Shown: in pieces, positions 8,606-17,811 of the stretch
Layout of the letters: each line of letters begins with the position of its first letter
Position numbering within the stretch: the stretch's first letter is position 1
From: CAIOZA01 sp964464375
Lineage (GTDB): Bacteria; Bacteroidota; Ignavibacteria; Kapaibacteriales; UBA2268
Assembly: GCA_964464375.1 (NCBI GenBank)
Contig: CAYXFU010000007.1
Location: 53,366 to 117,365, forward strand
Reading direction: 5' to 3'
Length of the DNA stretch: 64,000 nucleotides
The notes under the pieces: generated by a model
Seen by the model: only the letters and a program-made list of their open reading frames with translations
Database searches by the model: none
What the model was told of the DNA's origin: nothing
Translations under genes and position numbers: made by a program

Positions 8606-9446
8606 ATTGGACCTGTTCAATAGTATGAATTTTGGACATCAATGAACTCACCATTTTTTTCCTTCCGGAAAGAATGATTGTAATGAAAGGACTATAGATG
8701 ATGGAAGAAGTTTCATCGATTGATTTTATGTAAGAGTCTATCAGTTCAAATTGTACATTGTTATCCTGAATAGCACCAAGTATATCTTGAATTTTCTTCA
8801 TCTTTCGCATAGTTTTATTACTCATGCCAGAATATGGCTTCATTACTTCAATTGTATATCTGTACTTTTTAAATGCCAGCCTCAGAAAATGAATTGTGTT
8901 AATATCCTCTGGGATGATTTGTTTGCTCTTTTCGAGCACAAGGTTAAATGAATCGTATGTTTTCTCATAGAAATATTGAATATCAAAATGCTCTTGTTTA
9001 AGCTTGTTTCTTAACTCCATTCTGATGAATAGTATTAAACCCTCAATAGTGTTTATGAATTTCTCAGTAAGTAGAAGTTTTATTTCTTCAATGAGAGTAG
9101 CTTCTTTGAGCTTCAAATAGTGAAAATAGTTAGATAAATAGGGCGTTGCTTCAAGATTTTGTTCTAATGCTAACATTTGAACTTGAATATCCCGCAACGG
9201 ATTGAGAGCTTTAAGAATCTTTTTCAATTCTTTGGAAACTGATTTAGTATAACAATCGGAATAAACATTGTAAAGTAGGTTTGTAAAAGCCATCAGACGA
9301 CGCATACTTACACGCAAGTCATGAACATTTACTTCGGAAAGACTACTTCTGCAATCGAGGAATTTAGCTTCGAAAAACTGTGAATAATTTTTCAGGTTGT
9401 CCAGCAAATAAATATTGAATTTAGTATTTAATCTTTTAGTACGCAT
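8547..9446 (-). CDS. CHAD-domain protein
   Basis: A 299-residue helical protein with the CHAD signature in two halves: VHDLRVSMRRL near the start and HFLRLAFKKYRYTIEVM further on, followed by IQDILGAIQDN. CHAD domains bind inorganic polyphosphate through conserved Arg/Lys/His residues. There is no attached CYTH domain. The ATG at 9446 overlaps the previous gene's TAA by one base (TAATG), implying translational coupling; an in-frame ATG 36 bp upstream is possible. The C-terminus overlaps batE antisense by 59 bp. Confidence 0.8.
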   Translation of the reverse strand: MRTKRLNTKFNIYLLDNLKNYSQFFEAKFLDCRSSLSEVNVHDLRVSMRRLMAFTNLLYNVYSDCYTKSVSKELKKILKALNPLRDIQVQMLALEQNLEATPYLSNYFHYLKLKEATLIEEIKLLLTEKFINTIEGLILFIRMELRNKLKQEHFDIQYFYEKTYDSFNLVLEKSKQIIPEDINTIHFLRLAFKKYRYTIEVMKPYSGMSNKTMRKMKKIQDILGAIQDNNVQFELIDSYIKSIDETSSIIYSPFITIILSGRKKMVSSLMSKIHTIEQVQFRLPASKTSASSQQSHSQV

Positions 9447-11137
9447 TAGTCTATTTTTAGAATAAAGTTTTCCAATGACCATCTCGGCTTAATAGTAATT
9501 TCAGTAGGATTCACAAGGAAAAATTCACTATGTCTGTATGGAAATGGATTTCCATAATCATATTTTGAATCACCATTACTATCCTTAATCACTGAAATTT
9601 TATAAGAACCGGGTGGAATGTTTTTAATTTCCCATTTTAATGAATCACCACAGACAGTGAAGAACATATCCTTTGAACTTGTTGAGTTCAAATAGACAAT
9701 GTATTTACCACTAAACTTGTTGCTGTCTATGACTCGACCGGAAAGAGTGCCATAACTTCTATCATCTATAGTTTTGAATTTAATCCTGATTGATGTATCA
9801 CGAATCAATGTTTTGTTGATACTTCTAAGGCTTTCAGTATTCAATTTTAATTCATACCAGTTATCTGCCTCAAGTGTTGCAGGTGAAATTCTCAGGATAT
9901 TATCCTGCACAAATAAATATTTAAAAGTAATTTTATTCTTAGACTGAGAATTTATAAGACTAATTCTACTGTTGAAATTTGAAGTGTCAATCCCCTGATT
10001 AAATATAAAATCAATAAAAGTGTGAGTGGGTATGAACTGAGAACTATCTTTAATGCTTGGTCTGATTAAATAGAATTTAGATGAGTCGATTTCATTGGAG
10101 GCATAGAAATAAGCTTTTGAAGCCGTATCAGAAATCCTTAATCCAGACGAATCCTTAATGCAATAAACAGAATCAGTTTTAACATTTAAAAGCCATTTCT
10201 TACTTGAGTCCAAAGGGGAAGCAAGCATTAAGTCGATTTTATTTCCGTAACGTGTATTAATAAAAGCTGAGATAATATCAATATTAACGGTTTTTAAGCT
10301 ATCAGTTAATAAGAATGAATTTTTAGAAATAGAGTTTGTATCAAGAGTTTTACTGAATTCGGCAACAAGAAATTTATTTGTAACAGATTCAATTGTATAA
10401 AGCTGAGGTTGGGTTCTGTCGATAGGAGGTCCGATTCTGAGTCTCACATAAGGTATAGAATCATTTTTAAGCGGAACATCATTCTCAGCGGAACCGAAAT
10501 CATCCATACCTTCGTCGAATACTCCATTTTTTTCTTTATCGCGGATGGCAAAAATCCTATAGATCCCATTTTTCAAAGCATTAATTTCAAACTTACCGGA
10601 TGAGCCAACCTGCACTCTATAGTCTGGTTTAGTGTGTCTGATGTCGAGAGTGTCTAGATTAATGCTGTCTAGCTTATAAGCATAGATAAAAGAACCTTCA
10701 GGCTTTATGTCGAATACAAAGCCACCGATTTTTCCACTATCGATTTTGTCGCCTGTCGAGAAAATGATGTTGTAAGCCTGAGTAGGTTTATTACCTTTGA
10801 GATCGCTATAATCTGTTCCAAATGAAATGGAATATGTCGTATTCGGTGTAAGATTTTTTTTAAATTCTAATTCAAGTTCTTTTCCACTCCAATTGTAATT
10901 AACTTCAGTTTCAGGAGAAACATATAAATTCTCCATGACTAGAGATTTGTTCATATATTTGTTAAACACAAATGTAATACTCTTTCCATTAAAGTTGAGA
11001 GTAGCATTTTTTAGAGAGATTTCAATTAAAGAAGGAGGTGTTTTATCAGGTGGACCGCCAGATGGAGGCACCTGAATAGCACAGGAAATCAATCCTAAAA
11101 GGAATAAGAAATAAATATATGTTTTTGTTTTGCACAT
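9446..11137 (-). CDS. Ig-like (SbsA-type) domain lipoprotein
   Basis: About 563 residues. The lipobox LISC is followed by AIQVPPSGGPPDKTPP, a leader common to FCB-group lipoproteins with a bacterial Ig-like (SbsA) domain. The following block (about residues 40-130: FVFNKYMNKSL, LTPNTTYSISFGTDYSDLKGN) is that domain. Further beta-rich Ig-like and carboxypeptidase-regulatory-like modules follow, including a C-terminal PGSYKISVIKDSNGD pattern. The start at 11137 (ATG) is taken over an upstream TTG; no strong Shine-Dalgarno is seen for either. It is probably an outer-membrane surface or periplasmic protein of unknown role, coupled to the CHAD gene downstream. Confidence 0.75.
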   Translation of the reverse strand: MCKTKTYIYFLFLLGLISCAIQVPPSGGPPDKTPPSLIEISLKNATLNFNGKSITFVFNKYMNKSLVMENLYVSPETEVNYNWSGKELELEFKKNLTPNTTYSISFGTDYSDLKGNKPTQAYNIIFSTGDKIDSGKIGGFVFDIKPEGSFIYAYKLDSINLDTLDIRHTKPDYRVQVGSSGKFEINALKNGIYRIFAIRDKEKNGVFDEGMDDFGSAENDVPLKNDSIPYVRLRIGPPIDRTQPQLYTIESVTNKFLVAEFSKTLDTNSISKNSFLLTDSLKTVNIDIISAFINTRYGNKIDLMLASPLDSSKKWLLNVKTDSVYCIKDSSGLRISDTASKAYFYASNEIDSSKFYLIRPSIKDSSQFIPTHTFIDFIFNQGIDTSNFNSRISLINSQSKNKITFKYLFVQDNILRISPATLEADNWYELKLNTESLRSINKTLIRDTSIRIKFKTIDDRSYGTLSGRVIDSNKFSGKYIVYLNSTSSKDMFFTVCGDSLKWEIKNIPPGSYKISVIKDSNGDSKYDYGNPFPYRHSEFFLVNPTEITIKPRWSLENFILKID

Positions 11138-11214
11138 AAGTTTGCATAATTTTAATACTGTTGACAATTACAAATCTAACAGTTTCGGGGCAATCACACA
11201 AACAAAGGATAAAT

Positions 11215-12108
11215 ATGTTCAAAAGGTTGAAGATAATCTGGTTAGAAATTCAGATAAAGTGGGATCCAATTTTAAAATTTTTTGAGAAAGTGGACGAACA
11301 TCATCTTTATCTAATTTCTGCAGGTATAGCCTTTAATATTCTATTGTATCTGATCCCATTAATATTAGTTGCAGTTTACATAATTGATCTTATCTTTGGT
11401 GCCGATTTAATCACAGGTACAATTATTGAAGCTTTGAGTAATGTGTTGCCACCTAATAGCACCACAACAGAACTTCTTAAAGGGACAATCGAGGAAGTTA
11501 ATAGTATTTTAAAATCAAGTACGATACTGGGAGGTGTTGGTATAGTAACACTATTGTGGCTTTCTTCAACGCTCTTAAGTTCTATGAGATCAGGATTAAA
11601 CAGGATATTTGATATTAAAACACCCAAAATATTCTTTTTATACAAGATAAAGGACATTGGATTGGTTATACTTATTATGTTTTTAGTTCTCATTTCATCC
11701 TATTTTGTCCCGTTGTTCTCTATCATCCGTTCATATCTGAGTTCAAATATTCAACCACCTTATGACTGGTTTTTCTCCCAGATTTTTCTTACATCGCTTA
11801 CATTGATTTCTTCATTTGTTATGTTCTTTCTAGTGTACAAATTTTTGCCAAATGGTAAGATACCGAACTTTATTGTGATGCTAAGTACTATAATGAGTGT
11901 AGTAACCATTGAACTCTCACGAAGATTCTTTGGGTGGTACGTTAGTGGTTTTGGAAATTACGGAAAATTTTATGGCACATACGCAGTTTTGGTTTCTGTT
12001 GCTATGTGGGTTTATTATTTAACATTAATTATGCTTTTTTCTGCAGAATTAGCAGTTTACATAAATGAGAAACGGCACACTAATAATCCAAAGGTTTATC
12101 AAAATTAG
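11215..12108 (+). CDS. YihY/BrkB-family inner-membrane protein
   Basis: A 297-residue polytopic protein with about six hydrophobic segments. The family signature is present: SAGIAFNILLYLIPLILV near residue 37, LLWLSSTLLSSMRSGLNRIF near 120, and GNYGKFYGTYAVLVSVAMWVY near 255. The ATG at 11215 is preceded by AGGA; the frame is open upstream from a TTG but without support. The family was once called ribonuclease BN; the actual function is unknown, probably transport or envelope. The 3' end overlaps the opposing exonuclease gene by 29 bp. Confidence 0.85.
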   Translation: MFKRLKIIWLEIQIKWDPILKFFEKVDEHHLYLISAGIAFNILLYLIPLILVAVYIIDLIFGADLITGTIIEALSNVLPPNSTTTELLKGTIEEVNSILKSSTILGGVGIVTLLWLSSTLLSSMRSGLNRIFDIKTPKIFFLYKIKDIGLVILIMFLVLISSYFVPLFSIIRSYLSSNIQPPYDWFFSQIFLTSLTLISSFVMFFLVYKFLPNGKIPNFIVMLSTIMSVVTIELSRRFFGWYVSGFGNYGKFYGTYAVLVSVAMWVYYLTLIMLFSAELAVYINEKRHTNNPKVYQN

Positions 12109-12835
12109 TTAATCTATCGTACCAAACTTTATAAAGATCCCATGTGGCAGTAACATCCCTAAGGCAATAATCAGCTATTTCTTTTATCTTCCCGTCAAGA
12201 TAAAAATCTTTAACTTTTGAGCCATCTATACCGCCGGATTTTGGTGATACCAGGCCAAAAGCACGTGTATAGAAATCGAAATTAAATCTTTTGGTCGCAC
12301 CGTAGGCTCCGGGGTTGTAGAACGTCAGTTCATCTATCAGGTCAGTATGATGATCATAGTTGAACTTGGTGCCCTGCATTAGGTTTCTCGTCGGTTTAAT
12401 CCCTAGTAGAGCCGAACGGAGCATAAGGAATGGAGCGTCGAAGTTTCTGCCGTTAAATGAGACAAGATGAATATTAGGGTTTTCTTTCAACCTCAGCCAA
12501 AATTGTTCAAGTAGAGTTTTTTCATTTGAAAAGTAACATTCGTCACCTGTAGAAAGTGTGTCTTTGATTCGTTCGCCATCAGCCAATTTATCATCCATTG
12601 CATAGGCACCGCGTTTCAGCACGATAAAACTATCATCAGCTTTCTTTTCACTGATTTGCATTCCAATAACAATAGCCTGAGCTGTTAGAGGTGAAAGAGC
12701 CATTTCAGAAATTTTCTTTTCTTCATCTTCAGGTGTTTTAGCATATCTTGTTATAAATTCTCTTTGAGATTCAGAGAATGTATCCATGTCGAGAGATATT
12801 GTTTCGATGTCAAAAGTTAGGTATCTTTTAGTCAT
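12080..12835 (-). CDS. predicted 3'-5' exonuclease (PolB-like DEDDy)
   Basis: A 251-residue protein. Exo I motif FDIET (DxE) lies at residues 8-12, Exo II is FNGRNFDAPFL around 128, and Exo III is YCLRDV with a Tyr four residues before the Asp (YCLRD), as in DEDDy nucleases. The size and motifs match the small stand-alone DNA polymerase B exonuclease-like family (PF10108). It is likely cytoplasmic and single-stranded-DNA directed, but the in vivo role is not known. It is monocistronic on the minus strand. Confidence 0.85.
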   Translation of the reverse strand: MTKRYLTFDIETISLDMDTFSESQREFITRYAKTPEDEEKKISEMALSPLTAQAIVIGMQISEKKADDSFIVLKRGAYAMDDKLADGERIKDTLSTGDECYFSNEKTLLEQFWLRLKENPNIHLVSFNGRNFDAPFLMLRSALLGIKPTRNLMQGTKFNYDHHTDLIDELTFYNPGAYGATKRFNFDFYTRAFGLVSPKSGGIDGSKVKDFYLDGKIKEIADYCLRDVTATWDLYKVWYDRLTNFDKPLDY

Positions 12836-12988
12836 TATATTTAAATTTTTAAATTGAATATTATAATTTATGTTAATTTACGTCATCAGCTATTGAGAAA
12901 AAAGAAAATAAGAAATTATTTCTAGTAATTTTCTTTTTGTCAAAATTAAAAATAAACATTATACTTGAAACTTTTAAATGAGATTTGC

Positions 12989-13762
12989 ATGATTTTTGAA
13001 AAAAATTCCAAAGAAATTCAATTAGTCCTTTTGTCATTTTTTATTATTTCAATTTCGATATTGTCCGGATGTAAGAGCACTGAAGTTAAACAGGATCAAA
13101 CAGCTGAAACGCTCTTCAATAAAGGAGTTGAATATTTTAAGGATAAGGATTGGATAGAAGCGGATAAAACGTTTCAGGTAGTTAAACTACAATATCCGGC
13201 AAGCCAATACGCTGATGATGCTCAATATTTTATGGCAGAGGTAAATTATGGAAGAGGAGAGTATATCCTTGCAGCTTTCAACTATAATCTTTTAAGAAGA
13301 ACATACCCAACAAGTGAATTTGTTAAGATTAGTCTTTATAAGTCGGGACTTTGTTATAATGAGCTATCGCCAAATTACGACAGAGATCAGGAATATACTA
13401 CCAAAGCAATTGAAACTTTTCAGGATTTTCAGAGACTTTACCCACAGGATACACTTTATAAACAAGCTGGTCTATATATTGAAGAACTCAGAAATAAACT
13501 TGCTGAAAGAGAGTACACAACTGCGGAGCTCTATGTGAAACTATTCAGTCCTAGATCTGCTATAGTTTATCTTGATGTTCTTATTAATGATTATACTGAT
13601 ACCAAATATTATGAATTGGCATATTTCAAGAAAATTTCCATTCTTATAGACGCTAAAAAAACAGATGAAGCAAAAAGTATAATAGATCAATATAAGAAAA
13701 CTTTTTCAAAAGGAGTGTATCTGAATCAGATAATAACACTGGAAAAGCAAATATCTCAATAG
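12989..13762 (+). CDS. bamD: BamD-like outer-membrane assembly lipoprotein
   Basis: A 257-residue lipoprotein. The signal peptide ends at SILSGCKS (lipobox LSGC). TPR-like helices follow with the BamD spacing: LFNKGVEYFKDKDWIEADKTF, then ADDAQYFMAEVNYGRGEYILAAFNY and PQDTLYKQAGLYIEELRNKLAEREY. BamD is the lipoprotein that, with BamA, inserts beta-barrels into the outer membrane. The first ATG (12989) is used; an upstream TTG in frame is unlikely. The gene stands alone in a 150-bp divergent gap from the exonuclease gene. Confidence 0.8.
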   Translation: MIFEKNSKEIQLVLLSFFIISISILSGCKSTEVKQDQTAETLFNKGVEYFKDKDWIEADKTFQVVKLQYPASQYADDAQYFMAEVNYGRGEYILAAFNYNLLRRTYPTSEFVKISLYKSGLCYNELSPNYDRDQEYTTKAIETFQDFQRLYPQDTLYKQAGLYIEELRNKLAEREYTTAELYVKLFSPRSAIVYLDVLINDYTDTKYYELAYFKKISILIDAKKTDEAKSIIDQYKKTFSKGVYLNQIITLEKQISQ

Positions 13763-13835
13763 GTTATGGTTTATTACTTTTAACCCGGATTATGAATTAG
13801 AAACATGTTAAAATGTTGAAACTCTACTCCCAGTC

Positions 13836-13907
13836 TGTCCTTCCTGCGAATGCAGGAATTTTTTTTTCGAAAGAAAAACATAGATTCCCGTATGCACTGG
13901 AATGACA
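13836..13907. repeat. palindromic repeat of the TGTCATTCC family, degraded copy
   Basis: Outer arms TGTCCTTCC (13836-13844) and GGAATGACA (13899-13907) pair with one mismatch. Inside the left arm a perfect hairpin TTCCTGC-GAAT-GCAGGAA forms. The same TGTCATTCCTGCGTATG start recurs at 57334. It resembles the dispersed REP-like repeats found between genes in many FCB genomes. It lies in the 275-bp gap between convergent bamD and tatD. Confidence 0.6.
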
Positions 13908-13970
13908 CAAATGACGAGTATTTCCAGAAAATGGAACAAGACTAATGGATGATTCGGGTTTAATCAAAAA

Positions 13971-14001
13971 GGCTGTCCCACGTTCATGATACAGCCTCTT
14001 T
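13971..14001. terminator. terminator-like hairpin between convergent genes
   Basis: Arms GGCTGT (13971-13976) and ACAGCC (13991-13996) are flanked by five A on the left and CTCTTTT on the right, so a U-run follows on either strand. It lies between the bamD and tatD ends and can serve both. The stem is short, with a 14-nt loop. Confidence 0.55.
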
Positions 14002-14037
14002 TGTCTTTAGATATCACTTCTTACATCACGGAAGTCT

Positions 14038-15492
14038 TTATAAGTGATATTTTTTCAAAAAATCAGGATAGAAAGTAAAGCCAAATCTGGGCATTGAATA
14101 ATAACTAGTCGATTCTATTGGAATCAATATTTTATCCCAATAGGTTTTACCGTTAACTCTAGTTGGTGCCCAATTGATTCTCCATTCCAAATAAGGAGTG
14201 AATAAGCCAATATTTTTCACCGGTATATTGACCCTAAGACCTAGTCCAAAATTGAAGCCATTAGAATTCTGAATAATTTCTAGATCTTTTCTGCCCTGAT
14301 TTATAGTATTAAAATACATTGAAAAACCTGCAGTTGCATAAAAGTTAATCTTTGCATAAGGGTTAGCAGTCCATATAGAGGAAATTTCTATTATCTGATA
14401 GATATGTGGTCCTTCTTGGCTGATACCATTTGCATCTTTTGATTTTTCAAGAATTTTATTATTTTTTGCATGGGTATAAACAGCTTCAAACATCAAAAAA
14501 TCAAACAGACTATAATTAATAGCTACACCATAGAAGAATATACCTTCGTAAGACACCTCTTTTTCAACACTTGGAGTGACTGTATTGTTGTAAAGGAATT
14601 GAACAATTGTATGAGTCCCAATTACAGCACCCAAACCAAATGCTTTTTCGAATTGATAAACTTTTGGTGGAATAGTATCGGAACTATTAGATTGAGAAAA
14701 AAGAGACAAAATAGGAATAATCAAAAGTAAAACAGTTAGTCTGAATAATCGTTTAGCATTAGCAGTTGTCATTTTTATAACCTCATCTATTTGTATTGAT
14801 TTTATTTCCGAAATCTTTTGAGCAACATAGTTGACGTATGAAGGCTCGTTTCGTTTTCCACGAAGTGGCACTGGTGTCATATATGGAGAATCTGTTTCCA
14901 GCAATATCCTCTCCAGTGGTGTAATTTCAACGATTTCACTTAGGTTGCTTTTTTTGAATGTTATATTTCCTGTGAATGACACATGAAAATCTAAATCAAT
15001 TGCTTCATTTAACATGTGTCTATCTCCGGAGAAGCAATGCAGAACCCCTTTCAAATTTCCATCCTGCTCATTTTTCAAAATATCCAAAAGATCACTGTCT
15101 GAGTCGCGATTGTGAACTATGACAGGTTTATCTAGGATTTTGGCTAATCTCAGCTGATTTGTGAATGCCTCTTTTTGTATTTCTTTGGGTGCAAAGTCGT
15201 AATAATAGTCCAGACCAATTTCACCTATAGCAACAACTGTTGGATTCATGGCATTCTTTTCAATGATCTCAAGATTCTCATCTGTTACCTGCTGTGCATA
15301 ATGTGGATGAATGCCCATTCCACAGAATATGTTTGGAAATCTATCAGTCAAAGCCAAAATATTTGCAAAATCTTTTGGTTCAATCCCGGGTATAATTATT
15401 GATTCAACCCCAGATTCAAATGCTCGGCCAATGACTTGATCACGATCTTCATCGAATGCAGAGGTATCAATATGAGCATGAGTATCAATCAT
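14038..15492 (-). CDS. tatD: TatD-family hydrolase fused in frame to an outer-membrane barrel-like protein
   Basis: A 484-residue open frame. Residues 1-250 are a full TatD metal-dependent hydrolase: MIDTHAHID with the HxH metal site, GIHPHYA, AIGEIGLDYYYD, PVIVHNRD, LHCFSGD and LLETDSPYM. TatD proteins normally end at NAKRLF. Here the frame continues straight into a hydrophobic segment (about 252-266) and ~220 residues of beta-strand pattern with a terminal barrel-like tail. A cytoplasmic enzyme joined to an exported barrel makes little topological sense. An internal ATG at 14772 (residue 241) has GAGG 8 nt upstream and would start a normal signal peptide. The start overlaps the bcp stop (TGATG). 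Confidence 0.8.
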   Translation of the reverse strand: MIDTHAHIDTSAFDEDRDQVIGRAFESGVESIIIPGIEPKDFANILALTDRFPNIFCGMGIHPHYAQQVTDENLEIIEKNAMNPTVVAIGEIGLDYYYDFAPKEIQKEAFTNQLRLAKILDKPVIVHNRDSDSDLLDILKNEQDGNLKGVLHCFSGDRHMLNEAIDLDFHVSFTGNITFKKSNLSEIVEITPLERILLETDSPYMTPVPLRGKRNEPSYVNYVAQKISEIKSIQIDEVIKMTTANAKRLFRLTVLLLIIPILSLFSQSNSSDTIPPKVYQFEKAFGLGAVIGTHTIVQFLYNNTVTPSVEKEVSYEGIFFYGVAINYSLFDFLMFEAVYTHAKNNKILEKSKDANGISQEGPHIYQIIEISSIWTANPYAKINFYATAGFSMYFNTINQGRKDLEIIQNSNGFNFGLGLRVNIPVKNIGLFTPYLEWRINWAPTRVNGKTYWDKILIPIESTSYYSMPRFGFTFYPDFLKKYHL

Positions 15493-15962
15493 CACTTCTG
15501 AAGAACTTTCAAAGTCTCGATTATTTCATCGACATGTCCTTTGACTTTTACATTTGAAATCACATCAGCAATTTCACCTTTTGGGCTGATAATATAAGTT
15601 GTTCTGATAACGCCAAGATATTTTTTCCCATACATTGATTTTTCACCAATTACATCATAAAGATTACATATTGCTTTATCTGGATCTGCAATCAATGAGA
15701 AATTTAGATTTTGTTTGGTCTTGAACCCGGCATGAGATTTTGCAGAGTCAGGACTAACTCCCAATACGACAGCTCCGACAGAAGTAATTCTTTCCATGTT
15801 ATCGCGGAAATCACAAGCTTCCTGAGTACATCCCGGTGTATTGTCTTTTGGATAAAAGTAAAGAACAATCCATTTACCTGAGAAATCGCTTAGTGATATC
15901 TGGCTTCCTTCATCAGTTTCTGCAATGAATACCGGTGCTAATGATGATTTATTTAATGCCAT
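15492..15962 (-). CDS. bcp: thioredoxin-dependent thiol peroxidase (Bcp/PrxQ)
   Basis: A 156-residue peroxiredoxin with the family motif FYPKDNTPGCTQEACDFRD; the Cys in PGCT is the peroxidatic residue and the Cys five positions later (EAC) is the usual resolving Cys. The C-terminal RTTYIISPKG pattern also fits. It reduces hydrogen and organic peroxides using thioredoxin in the cytoplasm. The gene lies 26 bp after dnaX and overlaps tatD by one base, forming a dnaX-bcp-tatD operon. Confidence 0.95.
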   Translation of the reverse strand: MALNKSSLAPVFIAETDEGSQISLSDFSGKWIVLYFYPKDNTPGCTQEACDFRDNMERITSVGAVVLGVSPDSAKSHAGFKTKQNLNFSLIADPDKAICNLYDVIGEKSMYGKKYLGVIRTTYIISPKGEIADVISNVKVKGHVDEIIETLKVLQK

Positions 15963-15988
15963 TATTTTTATCCTTTAGTAAAAAGTGA

Positions 15989-17704
15989 TTAACGCGGGGA
16001 AACCTTCGCCCCAAATAAATTAACAATTGTTTGTTCAAGTGGGTTCAGCTCAATTGAACCGGCTGTTGAATTATTCGTATTTGAAGAATCGCCAATAGAA
16101 TCTTTTGGTAGAGATGAACCAGTATCGTTTTGTAAAATTTTAATAGAAATTTTATGACCAAAATGAACTTCGAGATAATGTAGAATATTTTTTTTGTTAT
16201 TTGTAATATTTTCAAAAATAATTTGACTTGAAGCATTGAGGACGATTTCCTGATTAAGAAAAACAGGATTGCAGTATGATTGATTTAAGTATTGCAATCC
16301 AAATTCAGCTTTTGAATATTTATCAAGAAATGCTTGCCAACCCTCTTCTAGACTTATTTTATCGGATTTATCAACTTTATCAATAGTTGAATCAACCTTT
16401 ATGGGTTGAACCTGAAGTATTGTGTTATCAGTCTTTTCATGCTTTATTGAAGGTACTGCCGGTTTTGATGATTGAGCTAATTTTGATGATGATACGGTAT
16501 AAGATGTACTTCTTTCCTTAGCCACTGATGTTGAATTATATTGGGAAAGTCCCTTGCCAGACTTCAATTCACTTAATAGTTCGCTAATTTCAACTGCATT
16601 ATCAATTGCTGCAAGATTCATTAAACAGAGTTCGAATTTTACTTTAGGCTGGGATGTGAATCTAAGTGCCTGTTCAGTTGTCGAAATCAAATTTAATATC
16701 CGCATTAGATCAGATTTTGAATAATATTCAGAGAATTTTTTATATTTTTCAATGAAGCTATCTGGCGCATCAATCAAATCAAGTTTATTTGTTACTTTTA
16801 ATGTCAAGAGATTTCTATAATGCTCCAATAATCCGCCTAAACATTCTTGTAGATCATAACCTTTGTTAGAAATATCTTTAGCAACCAGAAGCATCTCTTC
16901 AAAATTCTTATCAATACCAGCCTGGCTGATACGAAAGAAAAATTCAGTGTCTATGAGATGCAAAGCATCTACCATTTCGGAATAGACTACTTTTTTTCCG
17001 GAAAAAGCAACAACCTGATCAAATATACTCTGCGAATCTCTCATTGACCCATCGGCTTTGCGGGCAATTGTAATCAGGGATTCATTATCAATTTCAATTT
17101 CTTCTTTTTGGGCAATATAGGTTAAATGAGAAAATATTTTTTCAATCTCCATCCTTCTGAATTCATGCCTTTGGCAACGACTGAGAATTGTTGCCGGCAC
17201 TTTATGCTGTTCAGTAGTTGCAAATACAAATATCAAGTGGGGAGGAGGCTCTTCCAAAGTTTTCAGTAGTGCATTAAACGCTGAAGTCGAAAGCATGTGA
17301 ACTTCATCAATTATATACATTTTGTATCTGCTTGAAGATGGTGGATATTTTGAGTTTTCTCTCAATTTACGGATATCATCCACGCTATTATTCGAAGCAC
17401 CATCTATTTCGATAACATCCATTGATTTGCTATCAAGGATGGAAAGACAGGATGAGCATTGATTGCATGGTTCTGAATCAATCAGATTTTCACAATTCAA
17501 AGCTCTGGCGAGAATTCTGGCAGTTGTGGTTTTGCCAACTCCACGTGGACCAGAGAATAACAACGCATGGTGCATGCGATTTGTTCGTAAAGCATTCTGC
17601 ATTGTTTGGGTAATATGCTCCTGCCCGACCACATCTTTGAAGAGTAATGGACGCCATTTTCTTGCAGTTACAATAAAATTGATTTGATTGCTATCTTTAC
17701 TCAT
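15989..17704 (-). CDS. dnaX: DNA polymerase III subunit gamma/tau
   Basis: A 571-residue clamp-loader ATPase. Walker A is GPRGVGKTTTA (about residues 52-62). The zinc-binding Cys cluster CNQCSSC lies at about 80-86, Walker B/DEVH box is YIIDEVHML, and the SRC motif contains the sensor/finger Arg. Domain III follows (about 250-370), then a low-complexity Ser/Lys-rich linker and a tau-like C-terminal domain. It loads the sliding clamp and ties polymerase cores to the replisome. The ATG at 17704 directly starts the conserved N-terminus. First gene of the dnaX-bcp-tatD operon. Confidence 0.95.
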   Translation of the reverse strand: MSKDSNQINFIVTARKWRPLLFKDVVGQEHITQTMQNALRTNRMHHALLFSGPRGVGKTTTARILARALNCENLIDSEPCNQCSSCLSILDSKSMDVIEIDGASNNSVDDIRKLRENSKYPPSSSRYKMYIIDEVHMLSTSAFNALLKTLEEPPPHLIFVFATTEQHKVPATILSRCQRHEFRRMEIEKIFSHLTYIAQKEEIEIDNESLITIARKADGSMRDSQSIFDQVVAFSGKKVVYSEMVDALHLIDTEFFFRISQAGIDKNFEEMLLVAKDISNKGYDLQECLGGLLEHYRNLLTLKVTNKLDLIDAPDSFIEKYKKFSEYYSKSDLMRILNLISTTEQALRFTSQPKVKFELCLMNLAAIDNAVEISELLSELKSGKGLSQYNSTSVAKERSTSYTVSSSKLAQSSKPAVPSIKHEKTDNTILQVQPIKVDSTIDKVDKSDKISLEEGWQAFLDKYSKAEFGLQYLNQSYCNPVFLNQEIVLNASSQIIFENITNNKKNILHYLEVHFGHKISIKILQNDTGSSLPKDSIGDSSNTNNSTAGSIELNPLEQTIVNLFGAKVSPR

Positions 17705-17811
17705 AATTTAATTTTATTTAAATTTGAAATTAACTAAATATCAAAAACGGTTATAAAATAAAAAATTTTATAATTTTGAATTTACAATTTGGCAATATTT
17801 AACAGAAAATT

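Noticed and set aside
16991..16997. A run of seven A on the coding strand of dnaX that could allow frameshifting to a short gamma form.
   Set aside because: It lies near residue 240, and the -1 frame ends about 16 codons later, giving a product without domain III. Known dnaX slippage sites lie after domain III.
17422..17687. Plus-strand open frames within dnaX.
   Set aside because: They are antisense shadows of a highly conserved gene.
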